From assembly GCF_002101705.1 (NCBI RefSeq), contig NZ_LQPC01000019.1, positions 62,001 through 126,000 of the forward strand: DNA of 64,000 bases, given 5' to 3'. Shown in pieces: positions 1 to 9,146 of this stretch; the first letter of the stretch is position 1; every line of letters begins with the position of its first letter. The DNA comes from Mycolicibacterium iranicum (GTDB taxonomy: Bacteria; Actinomycetota; Actinomycetes; Mycobacteriales; Mycobacteriaceae). The notes under the pieces are model-generated. The model saw only the letters and a list, made by a program, of their open reading frames with translations, made no database searches and had not been told where the DNA came from. The position numbers were made by a program, and so were the translations under genes.

Positions 1-1
1 C

Positions 2-202
2 GGAAGCGATTACGCCCCGACGACGGGCACGCTGACTTTCGCTCCCGGTGAGACGCGTAAGACCATCACCGTGGTGGTGTTCGGGGACACCCAACTCGAA
101 GGCAACGAAAGCTTCCTCGTGACGCTGTCCAGCCCCACCGGTGCCACCATCGCCGACGGCACAGGAGCGGGCACCATCGTGAACCGGCCGACAACCGTCT
201 AG
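2..202 (+). CDS. C-terminal end of a Calx-beta domain protein (partial)
   Basis: The window opens inside a reading frame that runs 66 codons to a TAG. The peptide contains FAPGETRKTITV followed by GDTQLEGNESFLVTL, the pattern of the last strands of a Calx-beta domain: the acidic DTQLEGNE segment is where these domains bind calcium. It ends a few residues after the domain, so this is the true C-terminus of a larger, probably secreted or surface, repeat protein whose start lies outside the window. It is convergent with the response-regulator gene, whose stop is 10 bases away, so it is not part of the transporter locus. Family assignment is fairly safe; function of the whole protein cannot be told. 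Confidence 0.75.
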   Translation, partial: GSDYAPTTGTLTFAPGETRKTITVVVFGDTQLEGNESFLVTLSSPTGATIADGTGAGTIVNRPTTV

Positions 203-212
203 ACGAAGACGG

Positions 213-884
213 CTAACCCGCGATCCGGTACCGGCGCTCGGGGCGTCCGACTCCATACTGAAGACGGAGCTCGAGAGCGCCGGTACCGAGATAGTGTTCG
301 AGATAGCGCCGAGCGCTGACCCGGGAAATGCCCACCAGGTCAGCGCATTCGGCTGCCGAGACCTCTCCGGCGTCGCGAACCGCGGTCAGCACCAGCTCAC
401 CGGTCTCCGCGCCGAGGCCCTTCGGCATCACCTTCGCCGCCGCCGGCGTCACCGACGGGCCGCCGAACAGCGTGTCGATCAGGCTCTGATCCGCGCCACC
501 CGCGGACTGCAGCGCGTCCGCGCGGGACGCGAACGCCAGCAACTTCGCCTCCAATTGCGGGAACTCGAAAGGCTTGATGAGGTAATCCGCGGCACCGCCG
601 TCGAGCGCCCCCCTGACCGTGTCGAGCTCGCGCGCCGCGGTGATCATGATGACATCCACACGGTCGGCATCAGAACGCAAGCGCTGCAACACATCCAAAC
701 CGGTCATATCGGGCAGGTAGACGTCCAGCAGGATGAGGTGCGGGTGCAGTTCGCGCGCCGCCGAGAGCGCTTCCTCGCCGGTGCGGGCCACGCCGACCGC
801 GCGGAAACCCTCCACGCGGTCCACGAACCTGCGGTGGATCTCGGCGACCATGAAATCGTCGTCGACCACGAGCACGTCACGCAT
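213..884 (-). CDS. CitB/DcuR-type two-component response regulator
   Basis: The 223-residue protein begins with a receiver domain (about residues 2-120). It carries the acidic pocket D8-D9-D10, the phospho-acceptor D54 in LILLDVYLP, T82 and K104 in YLIKPF. A linker leads to a C-terminal helix-turn-helix (about 165-215), with VSAAECADLVGISRVSARRYLEHY typical of the CitB/DcuR class. Its start overlaps the stop of the sensor kinase gene by 8 bases, so the pair is translationally coupled. Members of this class sense C4-dicarboxylates or citrate and switch on their uptake genes. Here the obvious target is the divergent tctCBA operon, which is an inference from position. Confidence 0.9.
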   Translation of the reverse strand: MRDVLVVDDDFMVAEIHRRFVDRVEGFRAVGVARTGEEALSAARELHPHLILLDVYLPDMTGLDVLQRLRSDADRVDVIMITAARELDTVRGALDGGAADYLIKPFEFPQLEAKLLAFASRADALQSAGGADQSLIDTLFGGPSVTPAAAKVMPKGLGAETGELVLTAVRDAGEVSAAECADLVGISRVSARRYLEHYLGTGALELRLQYGVGRPERRYRIAG

Positions 885-2472
885 GGCCGGACACCGCGCT
901 CAACCGAACCAGGAACTGTGCGCCACCATCGGGGGTGTCGCTGACGTCGATCGTGCCGCCGTGCTGCGCGGTCACCAACCGCACCAGCGCCAGGCCGATG
1001 CCGCGCCCGCCGGGCACCTCGGGTTTGGAGGTGACCCCGCGAGCAAAGATCGCCTCTCGAAGGTGTTCCGGCACACCGGGTCCGGTGTCGATCACCGAGA
1101 TCGTCAATCCGTCGGTGTCGTCGATGCGGACGGTCACCGACGCGTCGGTCGCGCCGACGGACACGTCCACCGCGTTGTCGATGAGATTGCCCAGCAGCGT
1201 GATCACGTCGGTGGCCATGGCAGCATCGAGAGCTGCCAGGTGGGAGTTCGGGTCCAGGCGCAGATCGACACCGCTCTCGGCGGCCAACGACGTCTTGGCG
1301 ATCAGCAGCGCCGCGACGGCGGGATCGGAAATGCGTTGTGTCACCGCGTCGCTGATCTCGGCACGTCGGCGCGTCAACGTGCCCACCAGATCACGCACCG
1401 AATCGTACTCACCGAGTTGCACCAGACCCGAGATGGTGTGCAGTTGATTGGCGAATTCATGGGTCTGCGCGCGCAGCGTGTCGGTGACGCTCTTGTGGGA
1501 GGACAGCTGGCTTTGCAGTGCGGCCAGTTCGGTGCTGTCGCGCATCGTCGTCACGGTGCCGATGCGCATCCCCTGACTGGTGGCGGCGCGGCGGCTCAGT
1601 GCCAGCACTCGCGTCCGGGTGGTGATGACTGTGTCCTTTGCGGCCTGGACGTCATCAGACGACATCAGCAGCGCCACCACCGCCGGATCGATCCCCACCG
1701 CATCCACTCGTCGGCCCACCGCGTTGCCGGGTACTCCGAGCAGCTCCTGGGCACTGTCGTTGAGAAGCGTGATCTCGCCCTCGTTGTTCACCGCGATCAC
1801 CCCTTCTCGGATGCTGTGCAGGAGTGCCTCCCGGTGGTCGGCGAGGCTCGCGATCTCGGCCACTTCCAGGCCGCGGGTATGTCGCTTGATGCGCCGCGAC
1901 AGCAGCCACGACGCAACCAGGCCGAGGGCTGCGCCCAACCCGAGATACACCAGAAGACCTTCACCTGCGCCGCTGAGCAATGTCCACACCGACGGGTACT
2001 GCTCGCTGACCGACGCGACGGCCAGCACGTCGCCATCGGTGGACAGAAGCGGAACCTGGCCGACGAGGCTGTGGGTGCCGTCGATGTCGGCGTCGCCGAA
2101 CCAGGCCCGGCCCTCGTCGGCCCGGCTCGCGCCGAGGTCGACGGTAGCGCCGACACGGGATGGATCCGAAGACGCACGCACGGTGCCGTCGGGGCCCAGG
2201 ATCTCGGCCAGGGTGGCTCCTGACAGGGCGACGGCACGATCGACTTCCGGAGCGAGCGTCTGCTGAAGAAACGGGTCGAGCGCGTCTTGCTCAGTGCGTT
2301 CCCGCACGATCGGTGTGGATGCCATGTTCTCGGCGACGGCGATCATCCGCTGGCCACGCACCTCACGGAACTCGCTCTCGGACTGGGTCACCGATACGGC
2401 GGCGACGGCGACGAGCACGACGGCGACGACAACCACCTGGAAAACCAGGAACTGGCCGGCGAGGCTGCGCAT
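877..2472 (-). CDS. CitA/DcuS-type membrane sensor histidine kinase
   Basis: Starting at the ATG at 2472 gives 531 residues. A longer open frame upstream would run into the tctC gene and has no kinase-like sequence. A first membrane helix (about 5-30) is followed by an extracytoplasmic sensor region and a second helix (about 170-195), giving the PDC-type layout. A PAS-like segment follows (SIREGVIAVNNEGEITLLND), then the phospho-acceptor H338 in QTHEFANQLHTISGL, the CitA/DcuS signature. The ATPase domain shows DNAVDVS, DTGPGVPE and GGRGIGLALV. The gene overlaps its response regulator. It probably senses a carboxylate taken up by the neighbouring transporter; the exact ligand is unknown. Confidence 0.9.
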   Translation of the reverse strand: MRSLAGQFLVFQVVVVAVVLVAVAAVSVTQSESEFREVRGQRMIAVAENMASTPIVRERTEQDALDPFLQQTLAPEVDRAVALSGATLAEILGPDGTVRASSDPSRVGATVDLGASRADEGRAWFGDADIDGTHSLVGQVPLLSTDGDVLAVASVSEQYPSVWTLLSGAGEGLLVYLGLGAALGLVASWLLSRRIKRHTRGLEVAEIASLADHREALLHSIREGVIAVNNEGEITLLNDSAQELLGVPGNAVGRRVDAVGIDPAVVALLMSSDDVQAAKDTVITTRTRVLALSRRAATSQGMRIGTVTTMRDSTELAALQSQLSSHKSVTDTLRAQTHEFANQLHTISGLVQLGEYDSVRDLVGTLTRRRAEISDAVTQRISDPAVAALLIAKTSLAAESGVDLRLDPNSHLAALDAAMATDVITLLGNLIDNAVDVSVGATDASVTVRIDDTDGLTISVIDTGPGVPEHLREAIFARGVTSKPEVPGGRGIGLALVRLVTAQHGGTIDVSDTPDGGAQFLVRLSAVSGHA

Positions 2473-2509
2473 GAACTTAATGACCAATACCTTCTTTTCG
2501 TCCACATGG

Positions 2510-2523
2510 GTGACGTGGGTCAC
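2510..2523. promoter_or_regulatory. Short inverted repeat between sensor kinase and tctC
   Basis: GTGAC-gtgg-GTCAC lies in the 97-base gap between two divergent genes, 38 bases upstream of the kinase start and 47 upstream of tctC. The arms are only 5 bases, so this is a weak candidate. The position fits a binding site of the CitB-type regulator encoded next door. Confidence 0.3.
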
Positions 2524-2569
2524 TGTCGAGGTCCAGTATTGCTGAGCATCACAAAAGAATGGGGACGAC

Positions 2570-3559
2570 ATGTTCGTATCCGGCGGGCGTAGACCGACCA
2601 TAGGGCTGGTCATTGCCGTCATAGCCGCACTGCTGGTATCTGCCTGCGGGGTCACACGCGGTGAAGACACCGGGCTGCACCGTCTGCGCATGATGGTGCC
2701 CAACAGCCCGGGCGGAGGCTACGACCTCACCGCTCGCACCGCCGTCAAAATCATGGAAGACGACGACATCACCGGCCGCATCGAGGTATTCAACGTGATC
2801 GGCGCCGGCGGCACCGTCGCGATGGCCCGGCTGATGAACGAGGAGGGCAACGGCGACCTCATGATGATGATGGGGCTCGGCGTGGTCGGTGCCACCTATA
2901 CCAACGGTTCCAAGGCGCGCGCCTCCGATGCGACTGCTCTGGCCAAGGTGGTCGAAGAACAGGAAGGCATCCTTGTTCCCGGCGACTCGCCGTTCCGCAC
3001 CGTGCAGGATTTCGTCGCGGCGTGGAAAGCCGACCCGGCCAAGGTCACAGTGGGCGGCGGATCCAACCCCGGTGGCCCAGACCACCTGTTCCCGATGGAG
3101 ACGGCCAGAGCCGTGGGGGTGGATCCCGCGAAGGTGAACTACGTGTCCTATGACGGCGGTGGTGACCTGCTCACCGCGCTGCTCGGCAACAAGATCGCCG
3201 CGGGCACCTCGGGCCTGGGTGAGTACGTCGACCAGATCGAGTCCGGGCAGGTGCGTGTTCTGGCTGTGTCCGGTGACGAGCGGGTCGAAGGCGTGGACGC
3301 GCCCACACTGACCGAGGCGGGCATCGACCTGACCTTTACGAACTGGCGCGGAATCCTTGCGCCACCGGGGATTTCGGAGGAGGACCGCGACGCGATGGTC
3401 AAGGTACTCGAAGAGTTGCACGCCACCGATGCCTGGAAGGAGGCGCTGGTGAAGAACGGCTGGAGCGATGCCTTCATGACCGGAGAACCGTTCGAGAGAT
3501 TCCTCGAAGAACAGGACCAGCGCGTCGAGACGACGCTGACCGATCTGGGGCTGGTATGA
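2570..3559 (+). CDS. tctC: Tripartite tricarboxylate transporter substrate-binding lipoprotein (Bug family)
   Basis: This is a 329-residue extracytoplasmic solute receptor. The N-terminus is a lipoprotein signal: RR, a hydrophobic stretch and the lipobox LVSAC with C26 as the lipid-anchored cysteine. The mature part has Bug/TctC features: MMVPNSPGGGYDLTAR near the start, NVIGAGGTVAMARL, GGGSNPGGPDHLF and NWRGILAPPG. In this family the first loop and the glycine-rich loops hold a carboxylate without needing a positive residue. It is the first gene of a compact tctC-tctB-tctA operon and overlaps tctB by 4 bases. The ligand (citrate, another tricarboxylate or an aromatic acid) cannot be predicted from sequence alone. 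Confidence 0.9.
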   Translation: MFVSGGRRPTIGLVIAVIAALLVSACGVTRGEDTGLHRLRMMVPNSPGGGYDLTARTAVKIMEDDDITGRIEVFNVIGAGGTVAMARLMNEEGNGDLMMMMGLGVVGATYTNGSKARASDATALAKVVEEQEGILVPGDSPFRTVQDFVAAWKADPAKVTVGGGSNPGGPDHLFPMETARAVGVDPAKVNYVSYDGGGDLLTALLGNKIAAGTSGLGEYVDQIESGQVRVLAVSGDERVEGVDAPTLTEAGIDLTFTNWRGILAPPGISEEDRDAMVKVLEELHATDAWKEALVKNGWSDAFMTGEPFERFLEEQDQRVETTLTDLGLV

Positions 3560-4074
3560 GCACCGACACCGCAAAGTCAGACGCCGCGCAACGTCCCGAC
3601 TACGCGCAGTACGTCGTCTGCGCGGTCATGGTCGTCGTCGGTGCATTCCTGCTCTACGACGCCCTGTCACTACCCGGCGGCTACGCGAAGGTCGACCCTG
3701 TCGGGCCCCGCCTCTTTCCGATCGTCATCGGAATCGGTCTGCTGGTGATGGCGGTCGTTCTCGCCGTCGCCATCCCGCGCGGATCCAGAGGCGAAGCCGA
3801 CGCCGGTGAGGACATCGACCCCGACATGCCCAGTGACTGGCGCACCGTCGGCCTGCTCATCGGCCTGTTCGTGCTGCTGATCGTGCTGGTCGAGCCGCTG
3901 GGCTGGGCCATCGCCGGAGCGCTGTTCTTCGCCGGCTGCGCCACCGTGCTCGGGAGCAAACACTACGTGCGCAACATCGTCATCGGCGTCGTGTTGGCGC
4001 TGGGCAGCTTCTACGCGTTCTACTCCGGGCTCGGAATCCCGCTGCCCGCAGGCATTCTGGATGGGATTCTGTAA
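3556..4074 (+). CDS. tctB: Tripartite tricarboxylate transporter small membrane subunit TctB
   Basis: The protein has 172 residues and about four to five membrane helices: [37 protein letters not shown], a split pair around [15 protein letters not shown] and [15 protein letters not shown], and [16 protein letters not shown]. The conserved [14 protein letters not shown] segment after the first helix is the usual TctB mark. Between helices 2 and 3 lies an acidic cytosolic loop. It starts by an ATGA overlap with tctC and its TAA directly abuts the tctA ATG, so the three subunits are translationally linked. Confidence 0.88.
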   Translation: MSTDTAKSDAAQRPDYAQYVVCAVMVVVGAFLLYDALSLPGGYAKVDPVGPRLFPIVIGIGLLVMAVVLAVAIPRGSRGEADAGEDIDPDMPSDWRTVGLLIGLFVLLIVLVEPLGWAIAGALFFAGCATVLGSKHYVRNIVIGVVLALGSFYAFYSGLGIPLPAGILDGIL

Positions 4075-5616
4075 ATGGAGAACTTCGACTGGCTCATGCA
4101 GGGGTTCGCCGAAGCTGCGACCCCGATGAACCTGCTGTACGCCGTTATCGGCGTGCTGCTCGGCACCGCGGTCGGTGTCCTGCCCGGCATCGGCCCCGCC
4201 ATGACCGTGGCGCTGCTGCTGCCGATCACCTACAACGTCAGCCCCAGCGCGGCGTTCATCATGTTCGCAGGCATCTTCTACGGCGGCATGTACGGCGGCT
4301 CCACCACGTCGATCCTGCTGAACACGCCCGGTGAGTCCTCGTCGGTCATCACGGCGATCGAGGGCAACAAGATGGCCAAGGCGGGCCGCGCCGCCCAGGC
4401 TCTGGCCACCGCGGCCATCGGCTCGTTCGTGGCCGGCTCCATCGGCACCGCGCTTCTGGCTGCGTTCGCCCCGGCCATCTCGAGGTTCGCCGTCACCCTG
4501 GGGGCTCCGTCGTATCTGGCGATCATGCTGTTCGCGCTCGTCGCTGTCACCGCGGTCCTGGGCTCGTCGAAGATGCGCGGCATGATCTCGCTGCTGCTGG
4601 GTCTCGCGATCGGCATCGTCGGTATCGACTCGCTGACCGGGCAACCGCGCGCCACGTTCGGTATCCCGCTGCTCAGCGATGGCATCGACATCGTGGTCAT
4701 CGCCGTCGCCGTGTTCGCGGTCGGTGAGGCACTCTGGGTGGCCGCACACCTGCGGCGCAGGCCTGCAGATGTCATCCCGGTCGGACGCCCGTGGATGAGC
4801 AAGCAGGACTGGGGTCGGTCATGGAAGCCGTGGCTGCGCGGGACCGCCTTCGGCTTCCCGTTCGGTGCGCTGCCCGCAGGCGGCGCCGAGCTCCCGACGT
4901 TCCTGAGCTACATCACCGAGAAGAAGCTGTCGAAGCACCCCGAGGAGTTCGGCAAGGGCGCCATCGAAGGCGTCGCAGGCCCCGAAGCCGCCAACAACGC
5001 TTCGGCGGCAGGCACTTTGGTGCCGATGCTGTCGCTGGGCCTGCCCACCAACGCCACCGCGGCGGTGATCCTGACCGCGTTCGTGTCCTACGGCATCCAG
5101 CCCGGTCCGACGCTGTTCGACAAGGAACCTCTGCTCATCTGGACGCTCATCGCGAGCCTGTTCATCGGCAACTTCCTGCTGCTGGTGCTCAACTTGCCGT
5201 TGGCGCCGCTGTGGGCCAAGCTGCTCCGCACACCGAGGCCCTACCTGTACGCGGGCATCCTGTTCTTCGCCACGCTGGGCGCGTTCGCGGTCAACCTGCA
5301 GCCCCTCGATCTGGCCCTGCTGCTGATTTTCGGATTGATGGGCCTGATGATGCGCCGCTTCGGACTTCCGGTGCTGCCGTTGATCATCGGTGTGATCCTC
5401 GGTCCCCGCATCGAGCGCCAGCTGCGCCAGAGCCTGCAGCTCGGCGGCGGCGACTGGAGCAGCCTGTTCACCGAGCCCGTCGCGATCGTCACCTATGTGT
5501 TGATGGCGCTGCTCTTGCTGGCACCGTTGATCCTGCGCCTGATGAATCGCAGCGAGGAGACGCTGCTCGTGGTCGAGGATGACAGGGATCAAAGGGAGAA
5601 GGCGACACAGCAATGA
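4075..5616 (+). CDS. tctA: Tripartite tricarboxylate transporter large membrane subunit TctA
   Basis: The 513-residue integral membrane protein has about 11-12 helices. The family signatures are present: [17 protein letters not shown] near residues 35-51, then [19 protein letters not shown] near 65-85. A second internal copy of the fold reads [16 protein letters not shown], followed by [16 protein letters not shown] and [13 protein letters not shown]. These two repeats form the substrate channel in the family. Length and topology match full-length TctA. It is followed after 31 bases by a universal stress protein gene that probably belongs to the same transcript. Confidence 0.92.
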   Translation: MENFDWLMQGFAEAATPMNLLYAVIGVLLGTAVGVLPGIGPAMTVALLLPITYNVSPSAAFIMFAGIFYGGMYGGSTTSILLNTPGESSSVITAIEGNKMAKAGRAAQALATAAIGSFVAGSIGTALLAAFAPAISRFAVTLGAPSYLAIMLFALVAVTAVLGSSKMRGMISLLLGLAIGIVGIDSLTGQPRATFGIPLLSDGIDIVVIAVAVFAVGEALWVAAHLRRRPADVIPVGRPWMSKQDWGRSWKPWLRGTAFGFPFGALPAGGAELPTFLSYITEKKLSKHPEEFGKGAIEGVAGPEAANNASAAGTLVPMLSLGLPTNATAAVILTAFVSYGIQPGPTLFDKEPLLIWTLIASLFIGNFLLLVLNLPLAPLWAKLLRTPRPYLYAGILFFATLGAFAVNLQPLDLALLLIFGLMGLMMRRFGLPVLPLIIGVILGPRIERQLRQSLQLGGGDWSSLFTEPVAIVTYVLMALLLLAPLILRLMNRSEETLLVVEDDRDQREKATQQ

Positions 5617-5647
5617 CTTCCGACGAGCGCTCGCGCAAGGAGCAGAC

Positions 5648-6040
5648 ATGATCGTCATCGGATACACGGCCGACCCGTTCGGTCACGCAGCGCTGGAACA
5701 CGGCATCTCCGAGGCGAAGTTGCGGCAGACGGATCTCCTCGTCATCAACGCCACCTCGGGAGAGTCCTACGTCGACGCGCGCTTCGCCGGCCAGACCGAG
5801 GTCGGCGATGTCGAGGCACGGCTGACCGAGTGCGGGGTGGCGTTCGAACTGCGCCAGCCCGTCGGGGTGGATCCCGCCACGGAGCTGCTGGCCGCGATGA
5901 GCCACGACGACGCGCAACTGTTGGTCGTCGGTATCCGGCACCGTAACCCGGTGGGGAAACTGATGCTCGGCAGCGTCGCCCAGAAGGTGATCCTGGAGTG
6001 TCCGAAACCGGTGCTCGCGGTGAAGCCCGACGAGGTGTGA
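5648..6040 (+). CDS. Universal stress protein (UspA family)
   Basis: The chosen ATG at 5648 has AAGGAG seven to ten bases upstream; a longer open frame reaches back into tctA but is not Usp-like. The 130-residue domain begins MIVIGYTADPFGHAALEHG and ends with the ATP-binding loop VGIRHRNPVGKLMLGSVAQKV, matching the G-2x-G-9x-G(S/T) pattern, followed by the last strand CPKPVLAVKP. It is therefore an ATP-binding type single Usp domain. Placement behind tctA is common for transporter operons in actinobacteria, but its role there is not established. Confidence 0.85.
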   Translation: MIVIGYTADPFGHAALEHGISEAKLRQTDLLVINATSGESYVDARFAGQTEVGDVEARLTECGVAFELRQPVGVDPATELLAAMSHDDAQLLVVGIRHRNPVGKLMLGSVAQKVILECPKPVLAVKPDEV

Positions 6041-6063
6041 TCCGGGTGTGACAGCCTGAAGCG

Positions 6064-7029
6064 ATGGGAAGGTACGCAGGCGCGTTCGGGCCGCACGCAC
6101 CAGAAGCCACGTACGTCGAACACAACTACCCTGAGCAGCTTTTCGACACCGGGGAAGTGCAGCTGAACTACGCCGTCGCCGGTGAGGACACCAAACCACC
6201 GCTACTGCTCATACCCGGGCAGTCCGAGTCGTGGTGGGGTTATGAGGCCGCGATGCCGCTGCTGGCCGAGCATTTTCACGTGCACGCCGTGGACTTGAGA
6301 GGGCAGGGACGCTCGACGCGCACCCCGCATCGGTACACGCTCGACAATGTCGGCAACGATCTCGTGCGCTTTCTCGACGGTGTGATCGGCAAGCCTGCGT
6401 TCATCAGCGGGCTGTCCTCCGGCGGTCTCGCCAGTGCCTGGCTGTCGGCCTACGCCAAGCCGGGTCAGGTCATTGCGGCGTGCTGGGAGGACCCGCCGTT
6501 CTTCAGCTCGGAAATCGATCCGGTCCAGGGGCCGCCGATCACCGACAGCATCGGTCCGCTGTTCGGGATGTGGGCGCGCTACCTCGGTGACCAGTGGAGC
6601 GTCGGGGACTGGGAAGGCTTCGTCGCGGCCGTCCCCGACGAGTTGGCCGACTGGCAGGCACACGTTGCGCTCGTCGTCGGCACCGCCGAGCCGGCGCAGA
6701 ACCTCCGCGAGTACGACCCCGAATGGGGAAAGGCTTTTCTCTCAGGCGCTTTCGCGGCGAGCTGTCCACATCACGTGATGCTGAGCCAGGTCAAGGTGCC
6801 CGTGCTGTTCACCCACCACTTCCGGATGATCGACGAGGCGTCGGGCGGGCTGATCGGCGCGTGCACCGACGTGCAGGCGGGCCGGGTGAGCCAACTCGTC
6901 AAGGGCGCCGGACAGTCGCTGACCTACAAGTCTTTTCCGATGATGGGTCACTCGATGCACGGTCAGGACCCGAGGTTGTTCTCCGATACCTTGATCGCGT
7001 GGTTCGCCGGATTCCGGGTGCCGAACTGA
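6064..7029 (+). CDS. Alpha/beta-fold hydrolase
   Basis: The 321-residue hydrolase has the strand-turn LLLIPGQSESWWGY (oxyanion region), VDLRGQGRS, the nucleophile elbow G-L-S118-S-G and a late MMGHSMHG carrying the likely catalytic histidine. The acid is probably in the IDEA or later CTD segment. There is no signal peptide. The 3' end overlaps the convergent membrane-protein gene by 67 bases, an unusually long tail-to-tail overlap, with both frames well supported. Substrate is not known. It resembles ester or epoxide hydrolases of the generic mycobacterial type rather than a named enzyme. Confidence 0.85.
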   Translation: MGRYAGAFGPHAPEATYVEHNYPEQLFDTGEVQLNYAVAGEDTKPPLLLIPGQSESWWGYEAAMPLLAEHFHVHAVDLRGQGRSTRTPHRYTLDNVGNDLVRFLDGVIGKPAFISGLSSGGLASAWLSAYAKPGQVIAACWEDPPFFSSEIDPVQGPPITDSIGPLFGMWARYLGDQWSVGDWEGFVAAVPDELADWQAHVALVVGTAEPAQNLREYDPEWGKAFLSGAFAASCPHHVMLSQVKVPVLFTHHFRMIDEASGGLIGACTDVQAGRVSQLVKGAGQSLTYKSFPMMGHSMHGQDPRLFSDTLIAWFAGFRVPN

Positions 7030-8114
7030 GCGCCGGCAGCCGCCAGAGACAGGCCCGCGATGAGGAAGCACACGACGGTGTACCAGAGGCTTCCGACGGG
7101 ATCGCCTGCGGCGGTGACCCCGTCGGCGGCGCCGAGGTACGCCGGCAGCGCAGTGGCCCACAGCACCGCCATCACCACCAGGTACACCCCCGCGTAGCCG
7201 AGGATCATCCGGTTGGAACCTGCTGCGATCTTGGGCTTTTCGCTGCGCCACTGCCGGTAGAGAACCGGTATCGCGACGATCGCGATGACGGCCAGTTCGA
7301 GCGCGTAGACCACACCGCCCACCGTCGTGCTACCCGAGATGCCTGCCGCGGCGGTCGCGGGCAGGGGCAGGATCGCGGTGCCGATCGAGGCCAGAACGCC
7401 GATCACCACGGTGCGCACCACGATCTGGGTTCCGCTGAACGTGCGGCCCGCGTCGACATGGCGTCCGACGAAGAACTGCACGCACAGCGCCAGTGACATG
7501 GGCCAGAGCGCGGCGAACACCACGACACTGGGCAGCGGCACCGAATCGAAGAACGGCTGGTTCATCGGATGGTCCAGAGTCCACTCCCACCACCGCAGCT
7601 GCGGGCCGAGGTGGTCGAAGATCTCATAGAACGCGTGATGGACGAAGCCGACGCAGATCGCTCCGACCAACGTCCCGTACCGGCGGAAGACGCCGAGATT
7701 GCGCACGATCTCGAATGCGATCGTCGCCATGGCCGGGTAGATCGCGACGATGTAGAGGGGCAGGCGGCCCCAGAGGAAGTCGATGGTGAACACGTTGTGC
7801 GCGAACATCGTGTCGACGTAGTCGGCGATGCCGAACGCGCCGGGGAAGTACAGCGGCGGTTCGATGATGAGCAGGTAGGCGATCGCGCCGAACCACAGCA
7901 CGATGTTCGTCGGGTCGTTGTACCGGCGCAGCCGCACGATCGCATACCACAACGCCAGCACTGCGCCGGCGATCACCGTGAGTTCCAGGACGGGCAGCGT
8001 CCAGTTCTCCAGCGCGAACGGATTGCGGAACTCGACGAGCCCGCCCGCGGTTTCGCACGAAAAGCCCAGTCGCGCCGCGAGATCGGCGAAGGTCGGAGTG
8101 CAGAGATCAGACAT
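6963..8114 (-). CDS. Polytopic integral membrane protein of unknown function
   Basis: The 383-residue protein has about nine to ten predicted helices (for example LPVLELTVIAGAVLALWYAIV, FGAIAYLLIIEPPLYF, IVAIYPAMATIAFEIV, VVVFAALWPMSLALCVQFF). Several conserved-looking charged and histidine residues sit in loops, including VHHAFYEIFDHLGPQLRWWEW. The start overlaps the stop of the PF10118 gene upstream by 8 bases, so the two are co-translated. I do not recognise a named family. Co-operation with the PF10118 protein and control by the divergent TetR regulator are inferred from position. Confidence 0.8.
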   Translation of the reverse strand: MSDLCTPTFADLAARLGFSCETAGGLVEFRNPFALENWTLPVLELTVIAGAVLALWYAIVRLRRYNDPTNIVLWFGAIAYLLIIEPPLYFPGAFGIADYVDTMFAHNVFTIDFLWGRLPLYIVAIYPAMATIAFEIVRNLGVFRRYGTLVGAICVGFVHHAFYEIFDHLGPQLRWWEWTLDHPMNQPFFDSVPLPSVVVFAALWPMSLALCVQFFVGRHVDAGRTFSGTQIVVRTVVIGVLASIGTAILPLPATAAAGISGSTTVGGVVYALELAVIAIVAIPVLYRQWRSEKPKIAAGSNRMILGYAGVYLVVMAVLWATALPAYLGAADGVTAAGDPVGSLWYTVVCFLIAGLSLAAAGAQFGTRNPANHAIKVSENNLGS

Positions 8115-9042
8115 GGGCGGTGCTGCTTTCGTTGGCCGTGTACCACTGGGTCACGTCGTATCCAGCGTCGTAGCGATCGAACCACTCCTGCGCCAGCGCC
8201 GGGAGCTTTTCGTGCGCCGGGTCGTGGCCCGGGATCTGACTGCGCACGATGCCGCGCAGTGCCGTGAGCTGCTCGCGCAGTGGAAGGTGGCCGAACGCGT
8301 TGGCGAACGGGCCGTCATACGGTGCCTCGACGAACGGAAGCCGTTGCAGTAGCGCTTTCTTGCGGCGTTGGATGCGGAACGTCGACACCGCATCGACCTT
8401 GCGGTCGGCCAGTGGAACGTGCTTGTTGAAGTCCTCGGACGCCATCCGGATGATGTCCATGACGTGCTTGAAGATCGACGGCGCGACCCGCATCCGGTAC
8501 CAGGGGTCGTCGACGACGGCGTCGTAGATGATCAGGGCCGAACTGCGATGTTCGACCTCTTCGACGAAGTGCCAGAGGAACAGCGACGCCACCCGGTCAT
8601 CGCCGGTCGCGAACAGCGTGTCGTCATGGTCGAGCATCAGCTTGAACACCGGCGTGAACGTCGCTTCGAGATCGGCGGTGTAGGCCAGCCGGTACTTCAG
8701 CGGCGTGTTCGCCGTCATGTCGTCGAAGGCGCCGATGACTTTGGCGAGCGTCTCTTTCAACGCCGGGTATTCCTTGATCAGGCCCTTGACGTGTTGCCGG
8801 TGCGCCATCGAGTGCTGGCCCTCCTGACGGACGAATGCGTCCGCCTCCTCGGCAATGGCCGGATCTTTGATGTGCGGCATCGCCTCCGGGATCATGCTGC
8901 CGATCATCTTTTCGAAGCCGACCGCCAGGAATGACACCGCATTGGCCATCGACGAGAACGCGGGGTTGGCCTCGTTCCACACGAAAGGGACGGGACGGCT
9001 GGCGAAGGCGAATCGCAGTCTTCGCACGATCAGTTCGGTCAT
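8107..9042 (-). CDS. PF10118-type predicted metal-dependent hydrolase
   Basis: The 311-residue protein carries the PF10118 helical pattern. An early RQEGQHSMAHRQH block, a central LEATFTP segment and WHFVEEVEHRSSALIIYD provide repeated glutamate/histidine pairs of the kind that bind two metals in ferritin-like folds. A conserved LRFAFASRPVPFVWNEANP start precedes them. The family is annotated as metal-dependent hydrolase, but no reaction has been assigned by sequence. It is the first gene after the operator region and is coupled to the membrane-protein gene. A second, diverged PF10118 gene lies at 46511-47380. Confidence 0.85.
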   Translation of the reverse strand: MTELIVRRLRFAFASRPVPFVWNEANPAFSSMANAVSFLAVGFEKMIGSMIPEAMPHIKDPAIAEEADAFVRQEGQHSMAHRQHVKGLIKEYPALKETLAKVIGAFDDMTANTPLKYRLAYTADLEATFTPVFKLMLDHDDTLFATGDDRVASLFLWHFVEEVEHRSSALIIYDAVVDDPWYRMRVAPSIFKHVMDIIRMASEDFNKHVPLADRKVDAVSTFRIQRRKKALLQRLPFVEAPYDGPFANAFGHLPLREQLTALRGIVRSQIPGHDPAHEKLPALAQEWFDRYDAGYDVTQWYTANESSTAHV

Positions 9043-9066
9043 AGGGGAAGGTCCTCAGCCCTAGTT

Positions 9067-9096
9067 ATCATACAGTTGCATCGATGTTTGTATGAT
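9067..9096. promoter_or_regulatory. Palindromic TetR-type operator candidate
   Basis: ATCATACA and TGTATGAT form perfect 8-base arms around a 14-base spacer. The site lies in the 104-base gap between the PF10118 gene and the divergent tetR gene, 25 bases from the former start and 51 from the latter. Position and symmetry are those of a site used by the local TetR protein to control both directions. Confidence 0.6.
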
Positions 9097-9146
9097 TACT
9101 TTATCGGCGGGCCCGCGTCAACGTCTGTGCTACGGTTCGGGGCACG

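Noticed and set aside
2473..2703. N-terminal extension of the sensor kinase
   Set aside because: It would overlap the divergent tctC start and its sequence is not kinase-like; the ATG at 2472 directly precedes the first membrane helix.
5613..5651. 12-codon frame between tctA and the stress protein gene
   Set aside because: Too short to support; the ribosome site inside it serves the stress protein start at 5648.
3670..5667. Long minus-strand frames antisense to tctB, tctA and the stress protein gene
   Set aside because: Low-complexity, charge-rich shadow peptides opposite well-supported membrane proteins.
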